A model generated the notes under the pieces. It searched no databases. It was not told the DNA's origin and saw only the letters and a list, made by a program, of their open reading frames with translations. The position numbers were made by a program, and so were the translations under genes. DNA of 64,000 bases from Streptomyces rugosispiralis (GTDB lineage: Bacteria > Actinomycetota > Actinomycetes > Streptomycetales > Streptomycetaceae): the NCBI RefSeq assembly GCF_024505145.1, contig NZ_JANIAA010000003.1, positions 186,001 through 250,000 of the forward strand, written 5' to 3'. Each line of letters begins with the position of its first letter. The first letter of the stretch is position 1. Shown piece after piece: positions 35,778 to 44,580 of this stretch.

Positions 35778-35899
35778 TCCGGACCGGACGAGGGTCGGCT
35801 TCCGTCGGCGGTCCGCAGGTCCGCGCGGTCCATGGTTGGCACAGAACAGCGGGTCCGCGCGGTCCAAGGGGTTGACACAGGACGGCAACACCCCTGAAA

Positions 35900-35914
35900 T
35901 CAACAGATTGTTGA
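35900..35914. promoter_or_regulatory. Palindrome upstream of the nucleobase permease
   Basis: TCAACA-GAT-TGTTGA, perfect 6-bp arms, 62 bp upstream of the permease start codon. Likely operator for a regulator not identified here. Confidence 0.5.
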
Positions 35915-35975
35915 AGCCTTCTACGGTCGCCTCATCTGATCCGCCGCCCACCCCTGCGCCGCGCGAGGAGCCGCC

Positions 35976-37364
35976 ATGACGTCCGTACGCCATCCCGTGG
36001 ACGAGGTGCCGCCGCCCGGCCGGCTCGCCGCCTTCGGACTCCAGCATGTGCTGGCCATGTACGCGGGCGCGGTGGCCGTACCGCTGATCGTCGGCGGGGC
36101 GATGAGGCTGTCCGCCGCCGATCTGGCGTATCTCATCAACGCCGATCTGCTGCTGTGCGGTATCGCCACGGTCCTGCAGTGCGTCGGGCTGTGGCGGTTC
36201 GGCGTCCGGCTGCCGATCATGCAGGGCTGCACCTTCGCGGCGGTCACCCCCATGGTGCTGATCGGCACGGAGGGCGGCGGGCTGCGCGCGATCTACGGCT
36301 CGGTGATCGTGGCCGGGGTGGCGATGATCGTGCTGGCGCCGGTCTTCGGGCGGCTGCTGCGGTTCTTCCCGCCGCTGGTGACCGGCACGGTGATACTGAT
36401 CATCGGCCTTTCGCTGCTGCCGGTCGCGGGCAACTGGGCGGCGGGCGGCCAGGGCGCGCCGGACTTCGGCGTGCCGAAGAACCTGGGCCTGGCCGCCGGG
36501 GTGCTGGTCCTCGTCCTGGCCGTGCAGCGCTTCGCGCCCGGGTTCCTCAGCCGGGTGGCGGTGCTGGTGGGGATCGTGGCCGGGACGGCGGCCGCGATAC
36601 CCCTGGGCTTCACCGACTTCTCCGGGGTGGGCGACGCCGACTGGGTCGGCGTCTCCACCCCGTTCCACTTCGGCACCCCGACGTTCGAGACGCCGGCCGT
36701 GGTGTCCATGCTGGTCGTCGCGCTGGTGACGATGACCGAGACCACCGGCGACTTCATCGCGGTGGGCGAGCTGACCGAGCGCCCGGTGGACGGGCGGCGG
36801 CTGGCGGACGGACTGCGCGCGGACGGCGCCGCGACCGTGCTCGGCGGGGTCTTCAACACCTTCCCGTACACCGCATTCGCGCAGAACGTCGGCCTGGTGG
36901 GGATGACCCGGGTGCGCAGCCGCTGGGTGGTGGCGGCCGCGGGCGGGCTGCTGGTGCTGCTCGGGCTGGGCCCGAAGCTGGGCGCGGTGGTGGCCGCGAT
37001 CCCGGCCCCGGTACTGGGCGGGGCGGGTCTGGTGATGTTCGGTACGGTCGCGGCGAGCGGGCTGCGCACCCTGGCCGGGGTGGACTTCCGGGACAACCAC
37101 AATCTGACGGTGGTGGCGGTGTCGGTCGCCGTGGGGCTGCTGCCGGTGGGCGTACCGGGGATCTACCAGGAGTTCCCGGACTGGTTCCAGACGGTGATGG
37201 ACAGCGGGATCAGCGCCGGGTGCGTCACCGCGATCGCGCTCAATCTGCTCTTCAACCACCTGCCGGGCGGCCGGACTTCAGCCCCGGTCGCCGCCGAGGC
37301 GCCCCTCCTGGAGAGCCGCGGCGGCGAGGACGCGGTCGAGCAGTCCGGGGAACAGCGCGTCTAG
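35976..37364 (+). CDS. Nucleobase:cation symporter-2 family permease
   Basis: 462 residues with about 12-14 hydrophobic segments. Family features: LAAFGLQHVLAMYAGAVAVP at the N-terminus, MQGCTFAAVTPMVLIG, VTMTETTGDFIAVGEL (the conserved substrate-binding acidic residues of NCS2) and NTFPYTAFAQNVGLVGMTRV. Likely imports uracil, xanthine or urate with protons across the cytoplasmic membrane. The last 87 bp overlap the 3' end of the convergent ArsR gene. A palindrome lies in the promoter region. Confidence 0.9.
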   Translation: MTSVRHPVDEVPPPGRLAAFGLQHVLAMYAGAVAVPLIVGGAMRLSAADLAYLINADLLLCGIATVLQCVGLWRFGVRLPIMQGCTFAAVTPMVLIGTEGGGLRAIYGSVIVAGVAMIVLAPVFGRLLRFFPPLVTGTVILIIGLSLLPVAGNWAAGGQGAPDFGVPKNLGLAAGVLVLVLAVQRFAPGFLSRVAVLVGIVAGTAAAIPLGFTDFSGVGDADWVGVSTPFHFGTPTFETPAVVSMLVVALVTMTETTGDFIAVGELTERPVDGRRLADGLRADGAATVLGGVFNTFPYTAFAQNVGLVGMTRVRSRWVVAAAGGLLVLLGLGPKLGAVVAAIPAPVLGGAGLVMFGTVAASGLRTLAGVDFRDNHNLTVVAVSVAVGLLPVGVPGIYQEFPDWFQTVMDSGISAGCVTAIALNLLFNHLPGGRTSAPVAAEAPLLESRGGEDAVEQSGEQRV

Positions 37365-37685
37365 GTCGTCGCGGCGCAGCGCGTTCATCTTGGCGGTGCC
37401 CCGGTAGATCTGGTGGATCACACCGCATTCGCGCAGCACCCGGAAGTGGTGGGTGGTGGTGGACTTGCTGACCGGCAGGTCGAAGACCGAACAGGACAGC
37501 TCGCAGGTCTCCTCGGCGAGCGTCCGCACCACCCGCATCCGCATGGGGTCGGAGAGCGCGTGCAGCACATCCTCGAGGCGGATCGCCTCCCGCCGGGGAT
37601 GCTCCAGCGAGCGCCCGGACGCCTGGGGCTGGGACGACGCCTGGGGCTGGGACCGGGACACGGTCGGCGTGGTCTGCGTCTGCAC
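37278..37685 (-). CDS. ArsR-family winged-helix regulator
   Basis: 135 residues. After a Q/S-rich N-terminus the HTH core is LHALSDPMRMRVVRTLAEET, CSVFDLPVSKSTTTHHFRVL and GVIHQIYRGTAKMNALRRDD. No canonical ArsR metal-binding CxC in helix 3 (it has CELSC before it), so ligand is unclear. It faces away from the old-yellow-enzyme gene with a ~115-bp gap and could control it. The 3' end overlaps the permease gene in opposite orientation by 87 bp. Confidence 0.82.
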   Translation of the reverse strand: MQTQTTPTVSRSQPQASSQPQASGRSLEHPRREAIRLEDVLHALSDPMRMRVVRTLAEETCELSCSVFDLPVSKSTTTHHFRVLRECGVIHQIYRGTAKMNALRRDDLDALFPGLLDRVLAAAALQEGRLGGDRG

Positions 37686-37799
37686 GGCTGCTCCTCATCG
37701 CCTTGTTCCGAGACCTCCAGTGTAGTTTGACGATCGCCGTACTAATTCGGCTCCGAACTACTCGAGGTGCCGGACGGGACCGGCGGTGACGTTCGCGGT

Positions 37800-38879
37800 C
37801 TACCGGACCGCGCGGTGGTACTGGTCCGGGTTGCGCACCTGACCGCCCAGCTCGGCCGCCGCGTGGCGGGCGAAGTAGGGGTCCCGGAGCAGCTCGCGGC
37901 CCAGCAGGACGGCGTCCGCCTCGCCATTGGTGACGATCTTCTCGGCCTGCTCCGCCTCGGTGATCAGCCCGACGGCGGCCACCGGCAGCCCGGTCTCCCG
38001 GCGCACCCGCGCGGCGAACGGCACCTGGTAGCCCGGCTCCACCGGAATGCGCACCCCGGCGGCGTTGCCACCGCTGGAGACGTCGAGGAGGTCCACGCCG
38101 TGGTCCTTCAGCAGGGCGGCGAGCCGGACGGTGTCATCCGGGGTCCAGCCGTTCTCCTCCAGCCAGTCGGTGGCCGAGATACGGAAGAACAGCGGCAGTT
38201 CCTCCGGCCAGACCGCGCGGACCGCGTCGACGACCTCCAGGGCGAACCGGACGCGATTCCCGAAGGAGCCGCCGTAGCCGTCGGTGCGGTGGTTGCTGTG
38301 CGGGGAGAGGAACTCGGCGATGAGATAGCCGTGGGCGCCGTGGATCTCGGCCACCTCGAAACCTGCCGCGAGCGCACGCCGTGCGGCGTCCGCGAACTGG
38401 CGGGTGATCTCGCCGATCCGCTCCTCGGACAGCTCGTCCGGCACCGGATGGCCCGCGTCGAACGGGACCGGGCTCGGCCCCAGCGGCTGCCAGCCCCCCT
38501 GGTCGGCGCCGAGCGGCGCGCCGCCCCTCCAGGGGGCGCCGGTGGACGCCTTACGGCCGGCATGGGCGAGCTGGATGCCCGGGACGGTGCCCTGCCCCTT
38601 GAGGAAGCCGACGATCTTACGGAACGCCTCGACCTGGGTGTCGTTCCAGATGCCGAGGTCTCCGGGGCTGATGCGGCCCTCGGGGGACACGGCCGTCGCC
38701 TCGACCAGGATCAGTCCGGTGCCGCCGGTGGCGCGGGCACCGTAGTGGACGAAGTGCCAGTCGTGCGGTACCCCGGCGCCCTCGTCCGGGTCCGCGCTGT
38801 ACTGGCACATGGGCGACATCCAGAGGCGGTTGGGGATGGTCAGCGACCGCAGGGTGAAGGGGTCGAAGAGGGCACTCAT
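37800..38879 (-). CDS. NADH:flavin oxidoreductase, YqjM-type old yellow enzyme
   Basis: 359 residues. FMN-barrel features of the YqjM class: IPNRLWMSPMCQYSADPDEG with the redox-tuning Cys near residue 26, LAHAGRKAST, GFEVAEIHGAHGYLIAEFLS with the His pair that binds substrates, and ADAVLLGRELLRDPYFARHA. Catalyses NAD(P)H-dependent reduction of activated C=C bonds; the physiological substrate is unknown. Possibly controlled by the ArsR protein encoded upstream of the C-terminal side. Confidence 0.9.
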   Translation of the reverse strand: MSALFDPFTLRSLTIPNRLWMSPMCQYSADPDEGAGVPHDWHFVHYGARATGGTGLILVEATAVSPEGRISPGDLGIWNDTQVEAFRKIVGFLKGQGTVPGIQLAHAGRKASTGAPWRGGAPLGADQGGWQPLGPSPVPFDAGHPVPDELSEERIGEITRQFADAARRALAAGFEVAEIHGAHGYLIAEFLSPHSNHRTDGYGGSFGNRVRFALEVVDAVRAVWPEELPLFFRISATDWLEENGWTPDDTVRLAALLKDHGVDLLDVSSGGNAAGVRIPVEPGYQVPFAARVRRETGLPVAAVGLITEAEQAEKIVTNGEADAVLLGRELLRDPYFARHAAAELGGQVRNPDQYHRAVR

Positions 38880-39136
38880 GAACGTCTCCGTTTCTCGTCG
38901 TGGGGTCCGGCCGGACCGCCGCTTAGTACGGTAACCACCGTAGTACGACGATCGTCAAATTACGAAGCCTCTCGTATGACGCGCATGGGCTCCCGCGCCG
39001 CGGGGATCTCCTGTGGCGCGTGTGACCTCGGGTGACGCGGTTGCTTCCGGGCCGTTGTCAGTGGGTGGGTGCAGACTCTGTGATGACGGACACATCCATC
39101 CGTTCCGCCGTCCCGCACTCCAAGGAGTGAGCCGTC

Positions 39137-40225
39137 ATGAACGATGTCCTGCTCGCCGTCGGCACCCGCAAGGGTCTCTTCCTCGGCCGCCCCGGCGGCC
39201 GCGGGGGCTGGGACTTCACCGGTCCCCACTTCCCCATGCAGGCGGTGTACTCCGTCGGCATCGACACCCGGGGCGACCGCCCCCGGCTGCTGGCCGGCGC
39301 GGACAGCTCGCACTGGGGCCCCTCGGTCTTCCGCTCCGACGACCTCGGGGCGAGCTGGCACGAGCCCGCCAGGCCCGCGGTGAAGTTCCCCGAGGGCACC
39401 GGCACCTCGCTGGAGCGGGTGTGGCAGCTGGAGCCCGCCGGGCCCGACGAGCCGGAGGTGGTCTACGCGGGCACCCAGCCGGGCGCGCTGTTCCGCTCCG
39501 AGGACGGCGGGGAGACCTTCGCGTTCGTCCGCAGCCTGTGGGACCACCCCCAGCGGCCGGAGTGGGGCGAGGGATTCGGCGGGCAGGCGGTGCACACGGT
39601 CGTCACCGATCCGAGGGACCCGCGGGCGCTGATGGTCGCCGTGTCCTCCGGCGGGGTGTACCGCTCCGCGGACGGCGGGGAGAGCTGGGCGCCGTCCAAC
39701 AGCGGCCTCAAGGCGGAGTTCCTGCCGGATCGGTATCCCGAGTTCGGGCAGTGCGTCCACAAGATCGCCCGGGACCCGGTCGACCTCGACCGGCTCTATC
39801 TGCAGAACCACGGCGGGGTGTACCGCAGCGACGACGGCGGGGCGCACTGGGCCGAGATCAGCGAGGGCCTCCCGGCGGACTTCGGCTTCGCGGTCGCCGT
39901 CCATCCGCGCCGGAGCGGTGTCGCGTACGTCTTCCCGGCCGGCGACGGCTCGGACCGCTACCCTCCGGGCTACCGCTGCCGGGTGTTCCGCACCGAGGAC
40001 GCGGGCGCCACCTGGGAGGAGCGGTGCGCCGGACTGCCGGGCGAGCCGCACTACGGGGTGGTGCTGAGAGACGCGCTGCGCACCGATGACGCCGATCCGG
40101 CCGGGGTCTACTTCGGCAATCGCAACGGCGAGGTGTTCGCGAGCGCCGACGAGGGCGAGAGCTGGCGGCAGATCGCCCGCCATCTCCCGGATGTGCTGTG
40201 TGTCCGGGCCGCGGTGATCGGCTGA
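39137..40225 (+). CDS. BNR-repeat / sialidase-like beta-propeller protein
   Basis: 362 residues, no signal peptide. Asp-box (S-x-D-x-G-x-x-W-like) motifs recur: FRSDDLGASWHEP, RSEDGGETFAFV, RSADGGESWAPS, RSDDGGAHWAEI, RTEDAGATWEER, ASADEGESWRQI, indicating a six- to seven-bladed propeller of the VPS10/WD40-like glycosyl hydrolase class. No catalytic function can be assigned. The final codons and stop are copied downstream in a tandem array. Confidence 0.82.
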   Translation: MNDVLLAVGTRKGLFLGRPGGRGGWDFTGPHFPMQAVYSVGIDTRGDRPRLLAGADSSHWGPSVFRSDDLGASWHEPARPAVKFPEGTGTSLERVWQLEPAGPDEPEVVYAGTQPGALFRSEDGGETFAFVRSLWDHPQRPEWGEGFGGQAVHTVVTDPRDPRALMVAVSSGGVYRSADGGESWAPSNSGLKAEFLPDRYPEFGQCVHKIARDPVDLDRLYLQNHGGVYRSDDGGAHWAEISEGLPADFGFAVAVHPRRSGVAYVFPAGDGSDRYPPGYRCRVFRTEDAGATWEERCAGLPGEPHYGVVLRDALRTDDADPAGVYFGNRNGEVFASADEGESWRQIARHLPDVLCVRAAVIG

Positions 40226-40304
40226 GAGCGGGCGGGGTGATCGGCCGCGGATCGGCTGAGGGACTCGCCGTGATCGGCTGAGGGACTCGCCGTGATCGGC
40301 TGAG
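40214..40304. repeat. 22-bp repeats copying the end of the BNR gene
   Basis: GTGATCGGCTGAG, which encodes the last three residues and stop of the BNR gene, is found again at 40270 and 40292 (period 22 bp), with broken copies at 40237-40260. Each copy carries the TGA. Confidence 0.9.
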
Positions 40305-40357
40305 AGTGATCGTGAGGTGTCACGCGGCCACCCGCTGAGCCACTAGAGTGACGCGGT

Positions 40358-41035
40358 GTGGCAGCACGACCCTTGAACGAAATTGTGGAAGCGGGCTGGG
40401 CCAAGGCACTTGAGCCCGTCGAGGAACGCATCGCGGCGATGGGCGACTTCCTGCGGTCCGAGATCGCGGCAGGCCGCACCTATCTGCCCGCCGGGCCGAA
40501 TGTGCTGCGCGCCTTCCAGCAGCCCTTCGACGAGGTGAAGGTGCTGATCGTGGGTCAGGACCCGTATCCCACGCCCGGACACGCGGTGGGGCTCAGCTTC
40601 TCGGTGGCGCCCGAGGTCCGGCCGCTGCCCGGCAGTCTGGAGAACATCTACCGCGAACTGCACACCGACCTCGCGCTGCCGCGTCCGTCCAACGGCGATC
40701 TGACGCCCTGGACCCAGCAGGGCGTGCTGCTGCTCAACAAGGCGCTCACCACGGCCCCGCGCCGCCCCGCCGCCCACCGCGGCAAGGGCTGGGAGGAGGT
40801 CACCGAGCAGGCCATCCGCGCGCTGGCCGGACGCGGCCGCCCCCTGGTGGCCATCCTGTGGGGCCGCGACGCCCGTAACGTACGGCCGCTGCTGGGCAGC
40901 CTTCCGGCGGTCGAGTCCGCGCACCCCTCCCCCATGTCCGCCGACCGCGGGTTCTTCGGCTCCCGTCCCTTCAGCCGCGCCAATGAACTGCTGGCACAGC
41001 AGGGCGCGCAGCCCGTCGACTGGCGCCTTCCCTGA
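40358..41035 (+). CDS. ung: Uracil-DNA glycosylase, family 1
   Basis: 225 residues from a GTG start. Diagnostic motifs: [20 protein letters not shown] (catalytic Asp in GQDPYP), [11 protein letters not shown], and [20 protein letters not shown] (leucine-loop histidine HPSP). It excises uracil from DNA as the first step of base-excision repair. Sequence and length are typical of Streptomyces Ung. Confidence 0.93.
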   Translation: MAARPLNEIVEAGWAKALEPVEERIAAMGDFLRSEIAAGRTYLPAGPNVLRAFQQPFDEVKVLIVGQDPYPTPGHAVGLSFSVAPEVRPLPGSLENIYRELHTDLALPRPSNGDLTPWTQQGVLLLNKALTTAPRRPAAHRGKGWEEVTEQAIRALAGRGRPLVAILWGRDARNVRPLLGSLPAVESAHPSPMSADRGFFGSRPFSRANELLAQQGAQPVDWRLP

Positions 41036-41074
41036 CCCCATCGTTCCAGGTGGGCCAGGGGTAGTCTGCCCGCC

Positions 41075-41896
41075 ATGACATCACCTACGAACACCCCTGC
41101 GGGCTGGTACGCCGACCCCCAGGGCACGCCGAACCAGCTGCGCTGGTGGGACGGTGCCCAGTGGACCGCCCATACCCACGCGGGCCAGCCCGGCCAGCCC
41201 CCGCCGCAGCAGACCGCCCCGCCCAACCACAACCCCGGCAAGGTCCAGCACCAGGTGCAGCAGCAGGCGCATGTGGGGCCGACGGCGGGCGGCGGCGGCA
41301 CGCTGTTCACCGAACCGGTGCTGGTGGTGAACCAGAAGGCCAAGCTGATCGAGCTCACCAATGAGTACAGCGTCTTCGACCAGCACGGGCGCACCATCGG
41401 TTCGGTGGTCCAGGTCGGCCAGAGCACGCTGAAGAAGGTCGCGCGGTTCGTCACGAGCCTCGACCAGTTCATGACGCACCGGCTGGAGATCCGCGACGCC
41501 AACGGGCAGCCGCATCTGGTGCTCACCCGGCCCGCGAAGTTCGTGAAGTCCAAGGTGCTGGTGACCCGTCCGGACGGGCAGCCGGTCGGTGAGATCGTCC
41601 AGCAGAACGTCTTCGGCAAGATCAACTTCGGCATCCACGTCAACGGCCAGCAGGTCGGCGCCATCAAGGCGGAGAACTGGCGGGCCTGGAACTTCGCCAT
41701 CGTCGACCACACGGACAGCGAGGTCGCCCGGATCACCAAGACGTGGGAGGGCCTGGCGAAGACGATGTTCACGACGGCGGACAACTACGTCCTCCAGATC
41801 CACCGCCAGCTGCCCGACCCGCTGCTGAGCCTTGTGATCGCCACGGCCCTCACCGTGGACACGGCGCTCAAGCAGGACTCCCGCGGATTCGGCTGA
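41075..41896 (+). CDS. DUF2510 plus scramblase/LURP-one-like protein
   Basis: 273 residues. N-terminal DUF2510 motif (AGWYADPQGTPNQLRWWDGA, WT) at ~8-32, then a P/Q-rich linker to ~70. The rest is a tubby-like/phospholipid-scramblase fold (LFTEPVLVVNQKAKLIELTN, VTRPDGQPVGEIVQQNVFGK, INFGIHVNGQQVGAIKAENW). Function in bacteria unknown; no signal peptide or transmembrane helix except a weak hydrophobic end. The stop is followed five bases later by the start of the kinase-like gene, so they are co-transcribed. Confidence 0.85.
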   Translation: MTSPTNTPAGWYADPQGTPNQLRWWDGAQWTAHTHAGQPGQPPPQQTAPPNHNPGKVQHQVQQQAHVGPTAGGGGTLFTEPVLVVNQKAKLIELTNEYSVFDQHGRTIGSVVQVGQSTLKKVARFVTSLDQFMTHRLEIRDANGQPHLVLTRPAKFVKSKVLVTRPDGQPVGEIVQQNVFGKINFGIHVNGQQVGAIKAENWRAWNFAIVDHTDSEVARITKTWEGLAKTMFTTADNYVLQIHRQLPDPLLSLVIATALTVDTALKQDSRGFG

Positions 41897-41900
41897 GCCG

Positions 41901-43166
41901 GTGGCCGACGACACGGTGCCCGACGCCGCGGCGACGCATGTGCTCGGGATCGATTCGGGCGGCTCGGGCGTACGGGTGGGGGTGGCCCGCGCGGACGCCT
42001 ACGGCGGCTCCGCCGCGGAGAACCCACTGACCGGGCCCCCGCCGCCGGCCTCGTCCACACCGCCGACGTGGTCCTCGCCGACGCCGACGTGGTCCTCGCC
42101 ACCGCTGACGTGGTCCTCGTCCACGCCGGCCGTCGTCGGCGACCGGGGCATCGACGCGGAGGATCTGCTGGCGCGGGTCCTGCCCGCCGCCCGGGAACTG
42201 CTGCGCCAAGCCGGGGCCCGGCGCCTCGGCGCGGTCTGCGTCGGCGCGGCGGGCATGGCCACACTCGGCGACGACCTGCGCGCCAAGCTCCCGGACGCCC
42301 TCGCCGCCGCCCTGGGCGTACGGCGACTCGCGCTGGCCGCGGACGCGGTGACCGCGTACGCCGGAGCGTTGGGCCAGCGCCCCGGTGCGGTGGTCGCGGC
42401 GGGGACGGGGCTGATCGCGCTGGGGGCGGTGCCGGAAGGAGTCGCGGACGGCTTGGGCGGCGTGCCCGACGCCGATGACGCATCCCGTACGGGCGGCGTA
42501 CCCACCACGGGCGGTGCGGCCGGCACGGGCGGTGCGGCCGGCACGGGCGGTGCGGCCGGCACGGACGCCACCTCTGGCCTGGACGCCACCGCCCCGGGCG
42601 GGGACACCCACTGGGCCGCGACCGGCTGGCGGCGGGCCGACGGGTGGGGCCATCTGCTGGGCGACTGCGGCGGCGGTGCGTGGATCGGCCGGGCGGGCCT
42701 GGAGGCGGCGATGCGCGCGTACGACGGGCGCGACGGCGGTTCCAAGCCGTTGCTGGCCCGTCTGGAAGCCGTGTTCGGCCCCGCGACAGGGCTGCCGGGA
42801 AAGCTGTATCCGCGCCCCGACCGCCCCGCCGTCCTCGCCTCCTTCGCCCCCGAGGTGGGCCGGTGCGCCGCCGAGGACCCGGTCGCGGAGGCGATCCTGC
42901 GGACCGCAGCCCGCCATGTCGCCGAGGCCGCCGAGGCCGTCTGCCCCCGGCTGGAGTCGAGCGAGGTGGCGCTCACCGGCGGGCTGTTCCGCATGGGCGC
43001 GCCGCTGCTGACGCCCGTACGCGAGGAACTCGCGGCGCGGCTGCCCGGGGTCCGGGTCACGGAGGCGGCCGGGGACCCGCTGGACGGGGCGCTGTGCGTC
43101 GCGGCGGCGCTGGCGACGGACGATCTGCGGCTGCCACGGGACCCGGCGCTGCTCGGCGTCGTATGA
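41901..43166 (+). CDS. BadF/BadG-type N-acetylglucosamine kinase-like protein with repeat insertions
   Basis: 421 residues from GTG 41901. ASKHA phosphate-binding motifs: LGIDSGGSGVRVGVA near the start, AVVAAGTGLIALG, GWGHLLGDCGGGAWIGR, and VALTGGLFRMGAPLLTPVRE. It probably phosphorylates an amino sugar with ATP. Two low-complexity insertions are unusual: a P-T-W-S-S repeat (~50-73) and a T-G-G-A-A-G repeat (~195-215). Both are in frame and lie in surface loops. Partner gene upstream is the DUF2510 protein. The stop begins a 28-bp tandem duplication. Confidence 0.82.
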   Translation: MADDTVPDAAATHVLGIDSGGSGVRVGVARADAYGGSAAENPLTGPPPPASSTPPTWSSPTPTWSSPPLTWSSSTPAVVGDRGIDAEDLLARVLPAARELLRQAGARRLGAVCVGAAGMATLGDDLRAKLPDALAAALGVRRLALAADAVTAYAGALGQRPGAVVAAGTGLIALGAVPEGVADGLGGVPDADDASRTGGVPTTGGAAGTGGAAGTGGAAGTDATSGLDATAPGGDTHWAATGWRRADGWGHLLGDCGGGAWIGRAGLEAAMRAYDGRDGGSKPLLARLEAVFGPATGLPGKLYPRPDRPAVLASFAPEVGRCAAEDPVAEAILRTAARHVAEAAEAVCPRLESSEVALTGGLFRMGAPLLTPVREELAARLPGVRVTEAAGDPLDGALCVAAALATDDLRLPRDPALLGVV

Positions 43167-43228
43167 GCCCACGCCCCATACGGAGATCGTCTGAGCCCAC
43201 GCCCCATACGGAGATCGTCTGAGCCCAC
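43164..43228. repeat. 28-bp tandem duplication starting at the kinase stop codon
   Basis: Two identical 28-bp units and a degenerate third begin with the TGA of the kinase gene (TGA at 43164, 43192, 43220; each followed by GCCCAC). Period 28 shifts each TGA by one frame. The remaining gap to 43476 holds no gene that I can support. Confidence 0.92.
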
Positions 43229-43476
43229 ACCCCACGCAGAGAACGAGACGCGCACGACACGGGGCGCCGACACGGGCGTCCCATACGAGCACCCAACACC
43301 CGGCGCCCCATATCGAACACCATGACCGACCATTCCGGACACATGACTGATTCTTCGGCCAAGTGTGGCCGCTGAGCGCACATCAACACACAACACCGGT
43401 CGACAAAGCGGGACAGATGCCCCCAGTCACCCCCTCCCGAACAGCCGAGCCCATTGAGCGACTAACATGCGGCGCC

Positions 43477-44475
43477 ATGAGCTCCCCCACAGGGCCCGCG
43501 TCCGGCCTGCCTGTACGAATGCCGCGTCCCCGCCAGCCCGGACGGCACCGCCGACCGGAGCCCGCCGCCGTACCTCTCGGCGCGCCTCCGCTGGTGCTGG
43601 CCGTCCCCGGTGCGCCGAATGACGGTGCCCGGCGCCTGGCCGAGGAGCTTCTGAGCATCGCCCGTTCCGAGATGCCCGGACTCGACGCCCAGATCGGTTT
43701 CCTGGACGGCGACGGCGAGGAGTTCCCGCAGCTCGAGGCGGTGCTCACGCGCGCCGCCCAGGAGAACCCCGAGCGGCTGCGGCAGGCGGCCGAGGCCGCC
43801 AAGGCCCTCGCCGACGAGGCGGCGGAGGCGATCGCCGCGGCCGAGGCCGCGGGCGAGGTCGTCGACGAGGTCCCGCCCGTCCCCACGGTGCCCACGGACG
43901 GCCCGGCGGCCGTCGTGGTCCCGCTGCTCGCGGGCCCGGACAACGGCCAGCTGCGCCGCATACGCCAGGCCGTCATGAGCAGTGGCTCGGCGGCCGAACT
44001 CACCGATGTCCTCGGCCCGCATCCGCTGCTCGCCGAGGCCCTGCACGTGCGGCTGTCGGAGGCGGGCCTGGCCCGCGCCGACCGCGCCCGTCTCTTCACG
44101 GTCGCGACCGCCGCGGACGGCATCATCCTCGCCACGGTGGGCGGCGAGGAGGCGGCCCAGGCCGGTGGCATCACCGGCATGCTGCTCTCCGCGCGCCTCG
44201 CGGTGCCGGTGATGGCCGCCGCGCTGGACGAGGACGGGGCCGTCCTCCGCGTCGCCGAGCAACTGCGCTCGGCCGGCTCCGCGCGGCTCGCCCTCGCGCC
44301 GTACCTCATCGGCCCGGAGGTCTCCGCCGAGCTGATCTCGGCGGCGGCCGAGGAGGCGGGCTGCTCGGCGGCCGAGGCGCTGGGCGACTACCCGGCCGTG
44401 GGCAAGCTGGCGCTGGCGAAGTACGCGGCGGCGCTGGGCATCACGCTGCAGCAGGCGTCCCCGGCGATGCGCTGA
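43477..44475 (+). CDS. CbiX/sirohydrochlorin-chelatase-like protein
   Basis: 332 residues from ATG 43477 (MSSPTGPASGLP); upstream in-frame ATGs lack ribosome sites. After a basic Pro-rich N-terminus, two CbiX-like halves are visible: PPLVLAVPGAPNDGARRLAE to GPAAVVVPLLAGPDN, then DGIILATVGGEEA to ARLALAPYLIGPEV. The catalytic histidine expected near the start of such chelatases is not at the usual place (PG where HG is normal), so activity is doubtful. Family members are common near the end of Streptomyces assimilatory clusters, but none of those genes is adjacent here. Confidence 0.7.
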   Translation: MSSPTGPASGLPVRMPRPRQPGRHRRPEPAAVPLGAPPLVLAVPGAPNDGARRLAEELLSIARSEMPGLDAQIGFLDGDGEEFPQLEAVLTRAAQENPERLRQAAEAAKALADEAAEAIAAAEAAGEVVDEVPPVPTVPTDGPAAVVVPLLAGPDNGQLRRIRQAVMSSGSAAELTDVLGPHPLLAEALHVRLSEAGLARADRARLFTVATAADGIILATVGGEEAAQAGGITGMLLSARLAVPVMAAALDEDGAVLRVAEQLRSAGSARLALAPYLIGPEVSAELISAAAEEAGCSAAEALGDYPAVGKLALAKYAAALGITLQQASPAMR

Positions 44476-44508
44476 CGCGGCGGACGACGGCAAGACGGAC
44501 GACGAAGC

Positions 44509-44537
44509 GGGGCGGTGACCACCAAGGTCACCGCCCC
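44509..44537. terminator. Bidirectional hairpin between CbiX-like and lactonase genes
   Basis: GGGGCGGTGACC pairs perfectly (12 bp) with GGTCACCGCCCC around ACCAA in a convergent gap. Confidence 0.85.
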
Positions 44538-44541
44538 CACT

Positions 44542-44580
44542 CGCGTCACCCGCCGAACGTCACCCGCCGAACGTCACCCG
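44542..44580. repeat. 14-bp repeats at the lactonase stop codon
   Basis: On the minus strand GGGTGACGTTCGGC is present twice and GGGTGACG a third time. The first TGA (44576-44574) ends the lactonase gene; the others follow at exact 14-bp steps, each in a new frame. Confidence 0.9.
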
